From: Daucus carota subsp. sativus
Lineage: Eukaryota; Streptophyta; Magnoliopsida; Apiales; Apiaceae
Length of the DNA: 64,000 nt
Assembly: GCF_001625215.2 (NCBI RefSeq)
Contig: NC_030384.2
Location: 44,240,390-44,304,389, forward strand
Reading direction: 5' to 3'
Shown here: positions 23,401-34,389 of the stretch, piece after piece
Layout: every line of letters begins with the position of its first letter
How positions within the stretch are numbered: position 1 is the stretch's first letter
The notes under the pieces: generated by a model
The model's input: the letters and a program-made list of their open reading frames with translations, nothing else
The model's database searches: none
Told to the model about the DNA's origin: nothing
Program-made: the position numbers and the translations under genes

Positions 23401-23630
23401 CTATTATATAAAAAGAGTTACTCTAACACAAAGGGAAATGATATCGATATGACCCATTATAACTTATGAATAACTTATGATTTCACGATTTATTATGATA
23501 AGGGGAATTTAAAATATTGATTTGGATAATTTTGATTTGTAAATATTTTATAGGTTATTAAAAATATAATTATAAAAATAAAAATAGTTTATGGATAACT
23601 TGTAATTTATGAATAATTGATTAATTTCTA

Positions 23631-23888
23631 CTCCCTCCGTCCCTTTTTACATGTCCATTTTGACTTTTGACCAGTCAAAATGACTTTATTTTGACTCAAC
23701 TTTACATGTATCAAATAACTGAGAAAAATAATAAAAATTATATCAATAGAAAGTATATTTAGTTTATTTTAATATGCAACTTTCAGATTTTAAAAATAAT
23801 GAGTAGATAATTTGTAATGTTTAGTCAAAAATTAGTCAATTTGACTCCTCGAAATGCAAAATGGACATGTAAAAAGGGACGGAGGGAG
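23631..23888. mobile_element. Stowaway-type MITE, intact copy
   Basis: 258 bp with terminal inverted repeats CTCCCTCCGTCCCTTTTTAC / AAAAAGGGACGGAGGGAG and a TA duplication on each side (Tc1/mariner). Same family as 6440-6731. It carries TTGACTTTTGACCAGTCAA, a W-box-like palindrome, near its left end. It lies about 580 bp before the TATA box of the MIZ1-like gene. Confidence 0.9.
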
Positions 23889-24205
23889 TATCAAAAAGAA
23901 AGTTAAAAAAATTTCTGAGAAAATAAGTCTACTAACTTTTGATTTTAGATCAATTCTAACTTTATACCGACTTCTAAATTATATATGAATAAATATTTTT
24001 TAATTCAAAATTAAAAATGAAATCCACACAAACACGCTCCGGATCTCTCATCTCTTCCTAATCTAAATCTCAATAAGAAAATCGTCATTAAGATGACAAT
24101 ATGCACGTGTAAAGTAGGATAATGTTCTCTAGTAGTAGTCCGTGAAAATTAAACCCCTCCTTAAATTTCCATATAAAACCCATAAATTTTAATCTTTCCT
24201 TGGTG

Positions 24206-24215
24206 TATATATAAA
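24206..24215 (+). promoter_or_regulatory. TATA box of the MIZ1-like gene
   Basis: TATATATAAA. Transcription would start near 24240, which excludes the ATG at 24225 and supports translation from 24339. Confidence 0.6.
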
Positions 24216-24338
24216 GGTGACAGCATGCAACCAATGGAAAAAATTACAAGCACAAGCTTCCATTTGTATTCATTACCCATCGCCTTTCAAATTTCTCAAT
24301 TAATATTTCATACAATAATCTCTACAAAACCACAAACA

Positions 24339-25133
24339 ATGAAACTATTCGAGCTCTCAAGAACAAGTAGTTGCAGCCGCAGCAGCAGCAAACAAATCAT
24401 CCCTTCAAATTACATTAGATCAACCAACTCAACTATGCTCGATCACTCCTCCGACGTTCACTACATGTTCTCCGGCAAGCCCCTGGTGGCCAAGCGCTCC
24501 TCCGCCGTCTTCCACTGGCATCTCGGCGGCTTTCTCCGATCACTCATCACTCTCATATCATTGCCCATGACTCTCCCTACGCGCCGGTGGCTCACGTTAT
24601 CTAAACCCCTCTCCATACAGCCGCCGCTGGGTAAAAAAGTCACGGGGACTCTCTTCGGCAACCGGAGAGGCCACGTCAGCTTCGCGGTTCAAGATGATCC
24701 CCGGTCCGAACCCGTGCTGATCATCGAGCTAGCGATGTCGACCGCTTCTTTAGTGAAGGAAATGTCGTCGGGGCTGGTGAGGATCGCTTTGGAATGCGAG
24801 AAGCCACGCGGGGCGCGTGGGAAGCCGCGGAAGCTGTTCAGCGAGCCCAGGTGGAGTATGTATTGTAACGGTAAGAAATGCGGGAACGCGTTGTTGAGAG
24901 ACTGCAGTGACTCGTATTGGCGCGTGCTTGACACGGTCCAGAGTGTTTCTGTGGGCGCTGGAGTGATTCCTGTTGTGGATGACGGGAAAGAAAGTGCTGC
25001 CGAGGGGGAGTTGCTGTACATGAGAGCCAGGTTTGAGCGAGTTGTGGGGACGCGCGACTCGGAAGCGTTTTATATGATGAATCCCGATGGCAATGGGGGA
25101 CCTGAACTCAGCATATTTCTCCTCAGAATATAG
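24339..25133 (+). CDS. MIZU-KUSSEI1-like protein (DUF617)
   Basis: Intronless, 264 aa. The C-terminal ~170 residues form the MIZ1/DUF617 domain: GKKVTGTLFGNRRGHVSFAV, then PVLIIELAMSTASLVKEM, VRIALECEK, EPRWSMYCNGKKCG, GELLYMRARFERVVG, DSEAFYMMNP and the terminal ELSIFLLRI. The N-terminal ~85 residues are Ser/Arg-rich and poorly conserved, as usual in the family. MIZ1 itself is needed for root hydrotropism and sits on the cytosolic face of the endoplasmic reticulum. Other members are largely uncharacterised, so the biological role here is open. The ATG at 24225 would add 38 residues but lies before the expected transcription start; the family-like MKLFELSR start is used. The gene is much richer in GC than the surrounding DNA, which is common for intronless plant genes. 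Confidence 0.9.
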   Translation: MKLFELSRTSSCSRSSSKQIIPSNYIRSTNSTMLDHSSDVHYMFSGKPLVAKRSSAVFHWHLGGFLRSLITLISLPMTLPTRRWLTLSKPLSIQPPLGKKVTGTLFGNRRGHVSFAVQDDPRSEPVLIIELAMSTASLVKEMSSGLVRIALECEKPRGARGKPRKLFSEPRWSMYCNGKKCGNALLRDCSDSYWRVLDTVQSVSVGAGVIPVVDDGKESAAEGELLYMRARFERVVGTRDSEAFYMMNPDGNGGPELSIFLLRI

Positions 25134-25689
25134 AAGATTTCATATTGTTGATGCGAGTTGGAGATGAATGAAGGTTATTACATGTAAACTTGTTTTGTAT
25201 GCTTTGTGGGTGATAGAAATTAGGATACTGTTTCTGCTTATTGTCTAGCTCGTTTGAATCAATATCTGTTGCATGTTGTTATTCATCTTCGTATCATTGG
25301 TCAATTCCGCCCAAGAAGAGTGTCCATCAAATCCCCTGCCCTCGTGTCAAAATGATAATCTTGGTTGAGATTTTTAACTGCCCTACTAAATTAAAAAAGT
25401 CACGTATTCAATTTAAATAATCTTTTAACACATCCTTAACAAAATACTTAAATTTTTATTAAATTAATCATAACTTCACTATTATTTACATATTTTATTG
25501 CATATAATATTAGTCATCAACAAATTGTGTAATATATTATTTACTCGTTCTATTATATATGTATAAAACATATATACCTCGTCTAAGACTAATTGTTGTT
25601 CCTTGGAAAATTTTGGACCCTTTGTAGTTGGGGTGCCTGCATGAGTAATAATCAAATTAATTGTTAATAAAAATCCACAATTAACTAAA
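25134..25689. other. Intergenic, 3' flank of the MIZ1-like gene
   Basis: 3' untranslated region, then AT-rich DNA. No gene or bounded repeat recognised. Confidence 0.5.
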
Positions 25690-25912
25690 AAAATAAAATT
25701 TGGTTGTTAATATATGTTAAACTAAGTACTAGAACATTTGATAGAACCACTGCAAGAAAAAACACTAAAAACCACCAAACAAAAGCGACTAAGTATAAAA
25801 GCCACCGAAAAAAGGGGCTTTTACTCAAAATAGAAATTTGAGTTGACCGATAAATAAAAATTGGTTGTTAATATATGTTGGAACTAAGTACTAGAAAATT
25901 TGATAGAGCGAC
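25690..25912. repeat. CACTA-like terminus between two 55-bp direct repeats
   Basis: A ~55-bp segment ('ttggttgttaatatatgtt' ... 'ctaagtactagaa' ... 'atttgataga') occurs at about 25690-25747 and again at about 25855-25912. Between them, from 25748, comes CACTGCAAGAAAAAACACTA, which looks like a CACTA-superfamily end, followed by 'aaaagcgactaagtataaaa'. No second CACTA end is present, so this is at most a fragment. Confidence 0.5.
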
Positions 25913-25969
25913 ATTAAATTTCTTATAATTTTAAAAAACTGAAAAAGGCATGTTAATTGCAAACATAAA

Positions 25970-26410
25970 GGGGTCGTTTGGTTCGTGGGTTTCTGGAATG
26001 AGGTATGGGGTTTGTCCATTCCAAACCCAAACCCATACCTGGTGTTTGGTTGAGAAAAACAAAATCTGAAACCCATACCTTAAACCCCCAAGGTATGGGT
26101 TTTTGATACCCAAGTGGGGAGGTGAGTATGAGATGGGGATATGAGCTATATTCATTTTTTATTTTTTTTTAATGAAATATTAATGTTTGATACAAAATTA
26201 AATCAATGATGCAAAAATATATGACAATAATAATTTTATTAATATTTTTAATTAATATATATATTAATAACTTATTTTTTATAAAAATTATATATATTAA
26301 TTCCAGCACTCAACCAAACACATGATATCAGATATGATACCTCAAACCCATACCAGCTTAACCCGATTCCTCATTTCAATCCGATACCACTGCTCGAACC
26401 AAACGACCCC
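25970..26410. mobile_element. MITE with 16-bp perfect terminal inverted repeats
   Basis: 441 bp. Ends GGGGTCGTTTGGTTCG and CGAACCAAACGACCCC are perfect inverted repeats. 'AAA' flanks both sides. Inner sequence 'aaacccatacc' and its complement recur. The 'GTCGTTTGG' end is common among plant PIF/Harbinger or hAT MITEs. The superfamily is not settled because the flank is only AAA. Confidence 0.8.
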
Positions 26411-29400
26411 AAAGAGTGTCGAATTATTTATAATGCAATATTGCACGACTTTCTGCTTCCGGTTTGGGAACTTAATTTAAGTGTCATCCACCATTCATTA
26501 AGTTGTAAATACACCACTATGTTGCTAACAGCTTCTCAAGAACCACTCCTGTGCATGATTTCTTGCCTCTTCCCGTTTTGTTGTGCATATGTATCGTAAA
26601 TTCGTCACCCAAGTCCTAGCTGTTTAAATTAACAACACTAAAAAGTTGGGAATAGGTGGACACCAACCACGTACTCCGGAGTATGAATTAAATAACAGAG
26701 AGAGCACATGTGAAAGAATGAAGACAACATAATTTTTGCATAATTGCATGCATATACATGCCGCTTTACTGCATCTACTCTGGCATCCTCGCAAACACAC
26801 AACTATAAGTCCATAACAATAGATTATAGACGTAAATACAGTATTAGATATAAGTTCATTTTGTGAAAGAACATGCGTTTGATATGTTTCTACATTCCAG
26901 ACAAAGAGATGATTTCTAATAAAACAGACGACAGGAAATGATAGAACTAAGGGGATCAGAGTAAGTCCCGATAATTTCAAATTTTAATAGATAATTATTT
27001 TATAAGTCATGATTTATTTTCAGATATGTATTTTAAGTTTGATTTTGAAATCCGGCTAATGTACTGGCTGTTTCAAAATACTGATTCTTTAATCTATATT
27101 CTTTAGGTACAAATGGGATTATTCTTTAGTCAATACAAGAATTAAATAGTTGAGTGGCCAGTGATCACTGCTCAACTTCCTCAAAAGCTTTAAGAATATG
27201 ACCTAGTCGAATCCCACAAAGATATCAATTACCAGAAGAATCGTTTTAAGCGACGACCCATCCTCCACCCACTATATAATTAATCTGAATATATTCAGAT
27301 TGCATAAATACTTTATGGTTCCTGTTGACAGATAATGCAAAGGCAGTATCCTATATCGATGAATGTCCATCTGTCTTGGGTCATGGCTTTAAAAAGTACC
27401 TTAAATATATTCAGATTTTGTCCTTTGCAGAAGTCGTCCAATCTGATATTTCAAGTCTTAAATATTGTCTCCTACAAAATCTGTTTTTCTAAATGAATGT
27501 GTTGGATTAAATGGAGATATTATGAAATGGGAGATATTTTGGTCAGTATGAGATTGCTTAAAGGTTTTTAAATGAAATAGGGAGCTGGTGATTTGAACAT
27601 AATACATGTTGACCAAAAACTATCAAGCTTCAATCAAAGTACTGCAGTTGATGTGCATGTATGATAGGGAAGCCAAGAACATACTCTCTCTAAGGGGTAT
27701 ATATGTTTGGATCGGAAGTGTTCAATTAATATAAAATAATGAGAAAGAGAAAGAAAGGGGCAAAATAACTGTACGTACTCATTATTTTTTTAATGATAAA
27801 TTTGAAAAAGATAGATGAAAATAGTGGATGAGAGAGATTTTTATTTTAGAAAAGTATATTATTTCGAGAAAATTTTGAAATGTATAAAATTGAATAAAAG
27901 AAAATATATAGAAATCGATGGAAGTATTAAACTAGCTACAGACCCTCTTGCCAAAGCTCCAAATGAAATAATGTATGCAACTCCAGAGACTAAATATGAC
28001 AGAGATATCATATATATTATTGTTAAGTTAGGCTTGTTTAACTTGGCCCAACAATCCTGTTCTTTCAGACTGTTTATTGCCCAATTCACAGACTGAATGT
28101 TTAACCATCAAGTCACCGCCATGCTAAAATCTTCCAGCTAAAATCATAACAAGTAACCTGTGTTAGTTTGCAATTTACTGAAATTACCGTTTAAACATTT
28201 AATGTGCCGGACTACAAATTGGACTGCTTGCTTATTAGTATAAATTTCTATAACTTTTTCTTTTTTGCAATGCATTAACCTTTTACACAAAAACAATAAT
28301 ACTCAAATGACCGATTAATATTATACACTTGTACCACAGCCCATTTTGTGGCATATATTTTGCACATGACTGTGAGAATGTAGCCCAAACAAAGTCGAAA
28401 CCCATAACCATAAGGCCATAACTAGAATTTAGCTACACTTTTTTGTTGAAAGGCATACATTATTGGTGCCTGATCTGCATTGTATTGACTATTGATAGCG
28501 AAAGATGTGGGCGATTACATGTTACTGGACCACTAATGCTATGTTTTGAGAGCTTTTAGCCCATAAAAGGAAAAATAGGACGAGAAATATACAATTTTCT
28601 AATATTCCCAGATGATAATTTGAGTGGGTGGTAATAAACAAATTTAGAAACGATTTTTATATATTTGTCCAATAAAATTTCTACCCTTCTTTAAAAAAAT
28701 TCAGAGGAAAAAAAAATCGAATTTCCATTCTTTCCCCATCTTTGTTAAACCGGGGCCTGAGCATCGAACAGAAAAATGTCTGTATCCGCGCCGCTAACTT
28801 TTGCAGATTCATAAATTAAGTTGGTGTTTATTCCAGTCAGCAATATATTTGAGTATTGTCTGTTTGATCAGTTCCTCTATTTGACCGTGTCTCGACAGAA
28901 AAAACTACCTAATTTGACATTGTTCGTCTCTGCAGGTAATTTATATTGCCTGAGTAATATTTTAGCTTGATATGGAGAAGAACTAGAGTCTCCAAATGGG
29001 TCATGTAGTTGCAACTTACAGTACTCGTTCCATCCCCTTGGAATTTATGAGGATGCCTTGGGTACAACAAATAGGCAACCATTGCACCTCGTTTACAACA
29101 CTTGTAAATATTGAAAGTGATGAATGTCTCCTTTAAAAGCTAGTATTCCTGATGATAATATAGGAGTCACTATGACTGCTCTATAAACTGCTTTCTAAGT
29201 GCATCTCAAGCTCCTGCAAGTACATTAAAAAAACTCTCTGCTGCAACTAACTCATGTAAAATACTATCATTCCCGCAACTAACTCATTTAGTTGCACTAA
29301 CTTTTAAACGCGTGTGCAAGTATTTATTAAAATACACTATTCTTTTATAGAACCAGACAAGGAGTTAGTATCAAAACACTCACAGTTATGACCGGTGAAG

Positions 29401-29918
29401 AAGGACTTGGCTCTGGGAAGCTAGCCTGAGCACACAGGTATCCATGTTCACTGCAAGCCAGAAAAAAAAAATAACAAACATAATACAGTAACGCTGATCA
29501 GAATGCAAATCATTTTCTCCCTCATTGTTCACTTGTTAGCAAGCTGCCGAGCACAAGCGCGATAGTTCTGAAGCAGGTTGTTAAATGTGGTGGTTTTTAT
29601 TTATTATGATTTTTGAATTCATCTTAAAATATGTAGAAAATCTAATAAAGACTGCCAATACGTACAGGCCTGGAATAAATGTTTCATTATATTTTTATTA
29701 TTGATTTCTGATTAATTTTTACGCAGCTTCCTTCGACAAAGTGATTGTGCTGGCCAGATTGAAGCGAAACGAATACAAATAATTGACCGAGTTCTTGACA
29801 AATTACTATATTCTCTATTTTTAGTTAGGCAGATAGTTGATTTTTTATTCAACTGCTAGCTTAAATAGACCAGCATTAGCTGCCTTGAAGACTGCAAAAT
29901 TTTTGTAACACTTGGGAG
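26411..29918. other. Gene-free AT-rich region
   Basis: No coding sequence I can support. Open frames are short, AT-driven and unlike known proteins. No repeat with defined ends was seen. Confidence 0.5.
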
Positions 29919-30791
29919 TAGGGGCGAGCAGAGAAAACCGAAACCGCAAAAAAACCCTAAAAAACCCGAAAAACCACACCGAAAAAAATCAAACCGCAAA
30001 TAAAACCGAAAATAACCGAGATAAAAAACCGAAATTAGTGGTGCGGTTTTATTTTCGGTTTTATGCTAAAACCGCACCGAAATTAACCGAACCGAAATAT
30101 ATATATTTAAATATATATATATATATTATTAATAATAATAATAAGGACCTTAGTCATTTTTAAACTTCACATCTAATTTTATATGGAGGTTCTTCTTCCA
30201 TACTTGCATATTTGCTGAGTCACTTAAATAACCGGGCATCCAAATATTCGGACGAGCTCTTGATCGTAAACTAGGGCTATTGTGATTTGCCGCAAACCAG
30301 AAATATTTCCGTTAATCTGCTAATCAAATTTTATTATGAAACCTATTTTATTATTTATGTACTTTTTGAAAACTTTTTATTTGAATTTCATGATTAGTTG
30401 ATTTTAGGTAATTTTATTGACTTGACATCATCTAATTTCTTGTCAAAATATGTATGTTTTAGTTTTTATTGTGTATTAAAGTTTTTTAGATAAAAGTATG
30501 TAATGTTTTCTATATCCTCATATAGAAACAATAGTAAATAGTAACCGAATATTTTGTACATATTCATGAAAATTTTATATTGTTTTTAAAAAATCATTAT
30601 GCACAAGAGTAGCAAATAATAGTGGAAAAACCGAAAAAAAACCGCAAACGTCTAGTGGTTAACCGCAACCGAAAAGCTGTTTTAATTGGTGCGGTTAAGG
30701 TTAGTGATGATTAACCGAACCGAACCGCATTCATCGGTTTGGTAACGGTTAATGTCCGGAACCGCACCAAACCGCACCATGCACACCCCTA
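29919..30791. mobile_element. Non-autonomous hAT element with perfect 8-bp target duplication
   Basis: 873 bp. Ends TAGGGGCGAGCA and TGCACACCCCTA (10 of 12 positions complementary). A perfect 8-bp direct repeat CTTGGGAG flanks it (29911-29918 and 30792-30799), the hallmark of hAT insertion. Both subterminal zones are packed with AACCGAA / AACCGCA and their complements (29935-30090 and 30630-30775), the kind of array hAT transposases bind. It has no transposase frame; the 83-codon frame at 29912 is low-complexity. A perfect duplication suggests a fairly young insertion. Confidence 0.9.
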
Positions 30792-30799
30792 CTTGGGAG

Positions 30800-33118
30800 A
30801 AATGTTTTGCATAACTAGCAAACGAACAAAAGCATGCCAAATAATTAATTACTCATAAAAAGGTGGATTGTCAGCCTGCCCAAAATTCGAGTATATGGAG
30901 CCACCAGCTTTTTCATGGCACCCAGAAAGAATAAAATATTAATATTAGTATTGCAATAACATTGTTTAGAAGAAAGTTATCTGTTCTGTTCTGTGCCAAA
31001 GTCAAAGCAACAATGGCCATGGCCGATGGTGTGAACAATGATGACTCCCGCAATCAAGCTTACCTTTATATCTTAGTACAAGGAATCATTTTGGGAAATT
31101 ACTGTTTCCTTAGTGCCACGGTACTTATCACTAATTACCAAAATAAAATAAAACTACAGTTTGAACATATCTGCAGTCCAGCTTCGATGGATATTCATAT
31201 TCTATATTGCGAGTAAGGAACGTGTGTACAGATGTGTAATTATAACATATGACATGATTAACTAAAGTTCTAGTCGCCCAGGGCCATGATCATATACGAG
31301 AAGCCACCCGGGCTGACACCTAAACCATATGATGGCCGGCCAAGCTTTAAGGGTCACAGCTCATAACTTGAGGCAAAGTACTTAGTACTAAATCAGCTTA
31401 ATCAGCGCCTTGATTAGGAACCGAATTTTCATTACTTCCCAGCGGCTTTCATGTGGAATATTGGTTTTTAAAGTCTGGAGTATTTAAACATACTGGGGTG
31501 GACAATCGGGGAAAATCAAACAGATAATAAACGACGTAATTGACAAATAAAAACAATAAAATAATTAGGGAAGGATATTTAAATTCTGCGGAAATGTCGA
31601 TAAAATAATCCAGCTATATGAATGACAAGCACTTTTTAGCCGGTTTAAACATCGAGAAAAGAGGGAGAGAAGGATAATTGGAGCCCTATAAGACTAATGG
31701 AGAATAATGAATTATAAAAAATTATTCCATATTTATTCTACTCAAATTTTACTGTTATTATATAAAATCTTAAAAATCTATCTATTATTTCAATACGGGG
31801 ACTGAAAGCTTCATTTTATATTTTCCATTCTTAATAGGTTAGCAATTTTGAATAATTATATGTTATGTATTTTGTAAATTATTTTGAATAACGTGTTCAC
31901 GTATATACACAACGACCATCTATTCAAAAATGTTTAGTTAATGTACGACTAAATCCACATTTACTAAAATTTCAAATACTTCGGGTATTTTGATTATAAT
32001 TTTAATATATTAAAACGCTCATTTCTCCATCCCTCTCAATTTTTTATCATTTTTTATCGCTTGTCATATATTTTAACATTTATATAAATTATAATTTTAT
32101 AATTTATTTTTGAATATTTGTATCAGAACTTAAATATTGAATTTTTATTTATAAAGAAAATAAATCAAAATAAATTATAAAATTATATTTTATATCAATT
32201 TAAAATGCCTGTCAAGATTTACATCTCACCTACAAAATTGAAAGGGAGAGAAGGAATTATTTGTGAATGAATTCTAGCGCTTTGGAATCACATTGGGGGA
32301 GCTCTGGACCTCTAGTCCACATGAACAGTAGAATAGGCTTTCTGCGGTTTTATAACATCCTTTTCACTTGATCAATAACATGATGGTTTTAAATGGATTT
32401 TAAGTTCACATTCTTTTAATTTTCTGCTTGTTTAAATGAGTATAGTAATTTCAGAAGTTCCGCTTAAAATTCATTCGTAAATAATTTGAATCTGCATTGT
32501 TACACAATGTCATTCTGGTTAAATGTTTAAGTAATGGAAGATTGGACATTTTTCAATCGCTGCAAGTTCTTTTAGGATTTTGAAACTTACATGACAAAAT
32601 GTATCCATCATCATAAGAAAATTCCTCCGATTCAATATTGAATGTTCTTGTCTTACAGGTATAAGTCAAATTATTGATGCTTACGCGAATACTATGTAAA
32701 CTATCGTCGACGAATAAAAAAATAAATATAACAAGGGAAATGAACTTCGCCACTATGACCCTCGCACACGAGAAAAAGGGTTTGCCGCTGGTACCAATTT
32801 CCGCGAGGCGGCGTTCAAATTTGCACCGCTCCTAACATCTACGCAGAATCTTCCAATCATGTGCCAGTTGATACTATATTCATGTTAATCGGTTCAGTAT
32901 TATTCAAGCTTCCTCTGACCGACTGCTAGATATATATTTTTATTTTAAAAAAAAATTACAAAAATATTAATATTTTATGTGATCAAGGCACCTAAATTTA
33001 TGTGTAAACAATCAAACGACCTATATTATGGATCAGAGTGAGTACATGCTTCCCTCAAATTTGTAAAATTGACGAAAATGTAATAATCTATTGACTTCTG
33101 AGAAGGTTTCGTATCCTA
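30800..33118. other. Gene-free region
   Basis: AT-rich. An open minus-strand frame (32753 down to 32553) encodes a leader-like hydrophobic start and four Cys but has no ATG in frame. No other candidate was found. Confidence 0.5.
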
Positions 33119-33150
33119 TCCTATATTATAATACCTGAGTCTACCCAGGT

Positions 33151-33929
33151 ATGCAGTTAACCAATCAGAAAAGAGGAATTATTTTAGAACCAATCAGAAG
33201 TGATTCCTAAATTTTAGACCAATCATATTGATTCTCCAACTTTCCTTCTACCACTATATGCAGTTAACCAATCAGAAAATAGGAATTATTTTAGGACCAA
33301 TCAGAAGTCATTCCTAAATTTTAGACCAATCATATTCATTCTTCAACTTTCTTTCAACCACATTATGCAGTTAACCAATCAGAAAAAAAGAATTATTTTA
33401 GCACTAATATTATTTATTATACAATATAATTAATCAACTCCTTTTCATTATCTGATTATAACTCAACTAATTAGACTCCTTTTCATTATCTAATTAAAAA
33501 TAATCTAATTAGATAATAATAGAATTTGAGATTTACTTTAAGTAATTTAATTTAATTCAATTCAATTTATGAAAAAATAAATTATTTTAGGATGTTAACC
33601 AATAAAAAAAGAGGAATTAATTTAGTACCAATATATTATTCCTTATTTTAGGCCAATAATATTTATCCGTTAACTTTAGATAATTTTAAAACAAATCAGA
33701 GTCCATCCTCAAATGCAGTTAACCAATTAAAAAGAAGAATTATTTTAGGACTGATCAGATGCCATTCCTAAATTTTAGACCAATCATATTAATTCTTCAA
33801 CTTTCTTTCAACCACCTTATGCAGTTAACCAATCAGAAAAAAAAGAATTATTTTAGCAGTAATATTATTCATCATCCAACTTTTCTTCTATTAAATTTTA
33901 TCCAAAATATTAACCACATACAAGTTAAT
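33151..33929. repeat. Tandem ~107-bp repeats starting 'atgcagttaaccaat'
   Basis: Repeat starts at 33151, 33259, 33365, 33714 and 33820. Each unit carries several CCAATCA boxes and 'cctaaattttagaccaatca'. The third and fifth units both run on into a longer shared block ('ctccttttcattatctgatt', 33438 and 33978), so a multi-unit block was itself duplicated. Confidence 0.8.
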
Positions 33930-34389
33930 CATGAGTTAGTCAATACAATTTTTTATTATACAATATAATTAATCAGCTCCTTTTCATTATCTGATTATAA
34001 CTAAACTAATTAGACTCCTTTTCATTATCTAATTAAAAATAATCTAATTAGATAATAATAGAATTTGAGATTTACTTTAAGTAATTTAATTCAATTCAAT
34101 TCAATTTATGAAAAATAAATTATTTAGGATGTTAACCAATAAAAAAAAGAGAAATTAATTTAGTATCAATATATCATTCCTTATTTTAGGCCAATGATAT
34201 TCATCCGTTAACTTTAGATAATTTTAGAACAAATCAGAGTCCATCCTTAAATTTTTTTTATATGAATAATCAATAATTATATGTTTAGATCAATTTGATA
34301 AATCTTTTTTAAAATTATACGAGTCTCCACACCCTACAGATTAGAACGAGCTTTTTATTTACTCGATGGCAAAGAAAAACAGTTTCCTT

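Larger units (their letters stand above)
16620..23629. other. 7-kb gene-free, AT-rich region
   Basis: The first few hundred bases are the promoter and leader of the kinesin-like gene (minus). The rest has no coding region I can support. It holds a diverged direct repeat pair (17327-17750 and 19960-20475), a tandem pair of ~33 bp at 18896-18962 ('catattacagtaattaagat'), a tandem pair of 34 bp at about 20599-20666 ('aattcaagtatcatacaagt'), and loose ~70-90 bp T-rich repeats at 22080-22250 around 'ccttagttcttaataggtcc'. Confidence 0.6.

Noticed and set aside
24461..25021. Antisense open frames over the MIZ1-like gene
   Set aside because: They are shadows of a GC-rich coding region; the plus strand carries the conserved DUF617 motifs.
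29912..30163. 83-codon frame in the hAT element
   Set aside because: Its Lys/Asn-rich translation comes from the AACCGAA array; no transposase motif.
33151..33929. Regular repeats that could suggest a CRISPR array
   Set aside because: Units are ~107 bp without unique spacers, in plant nuclear DNA and inside a transposon-like element.
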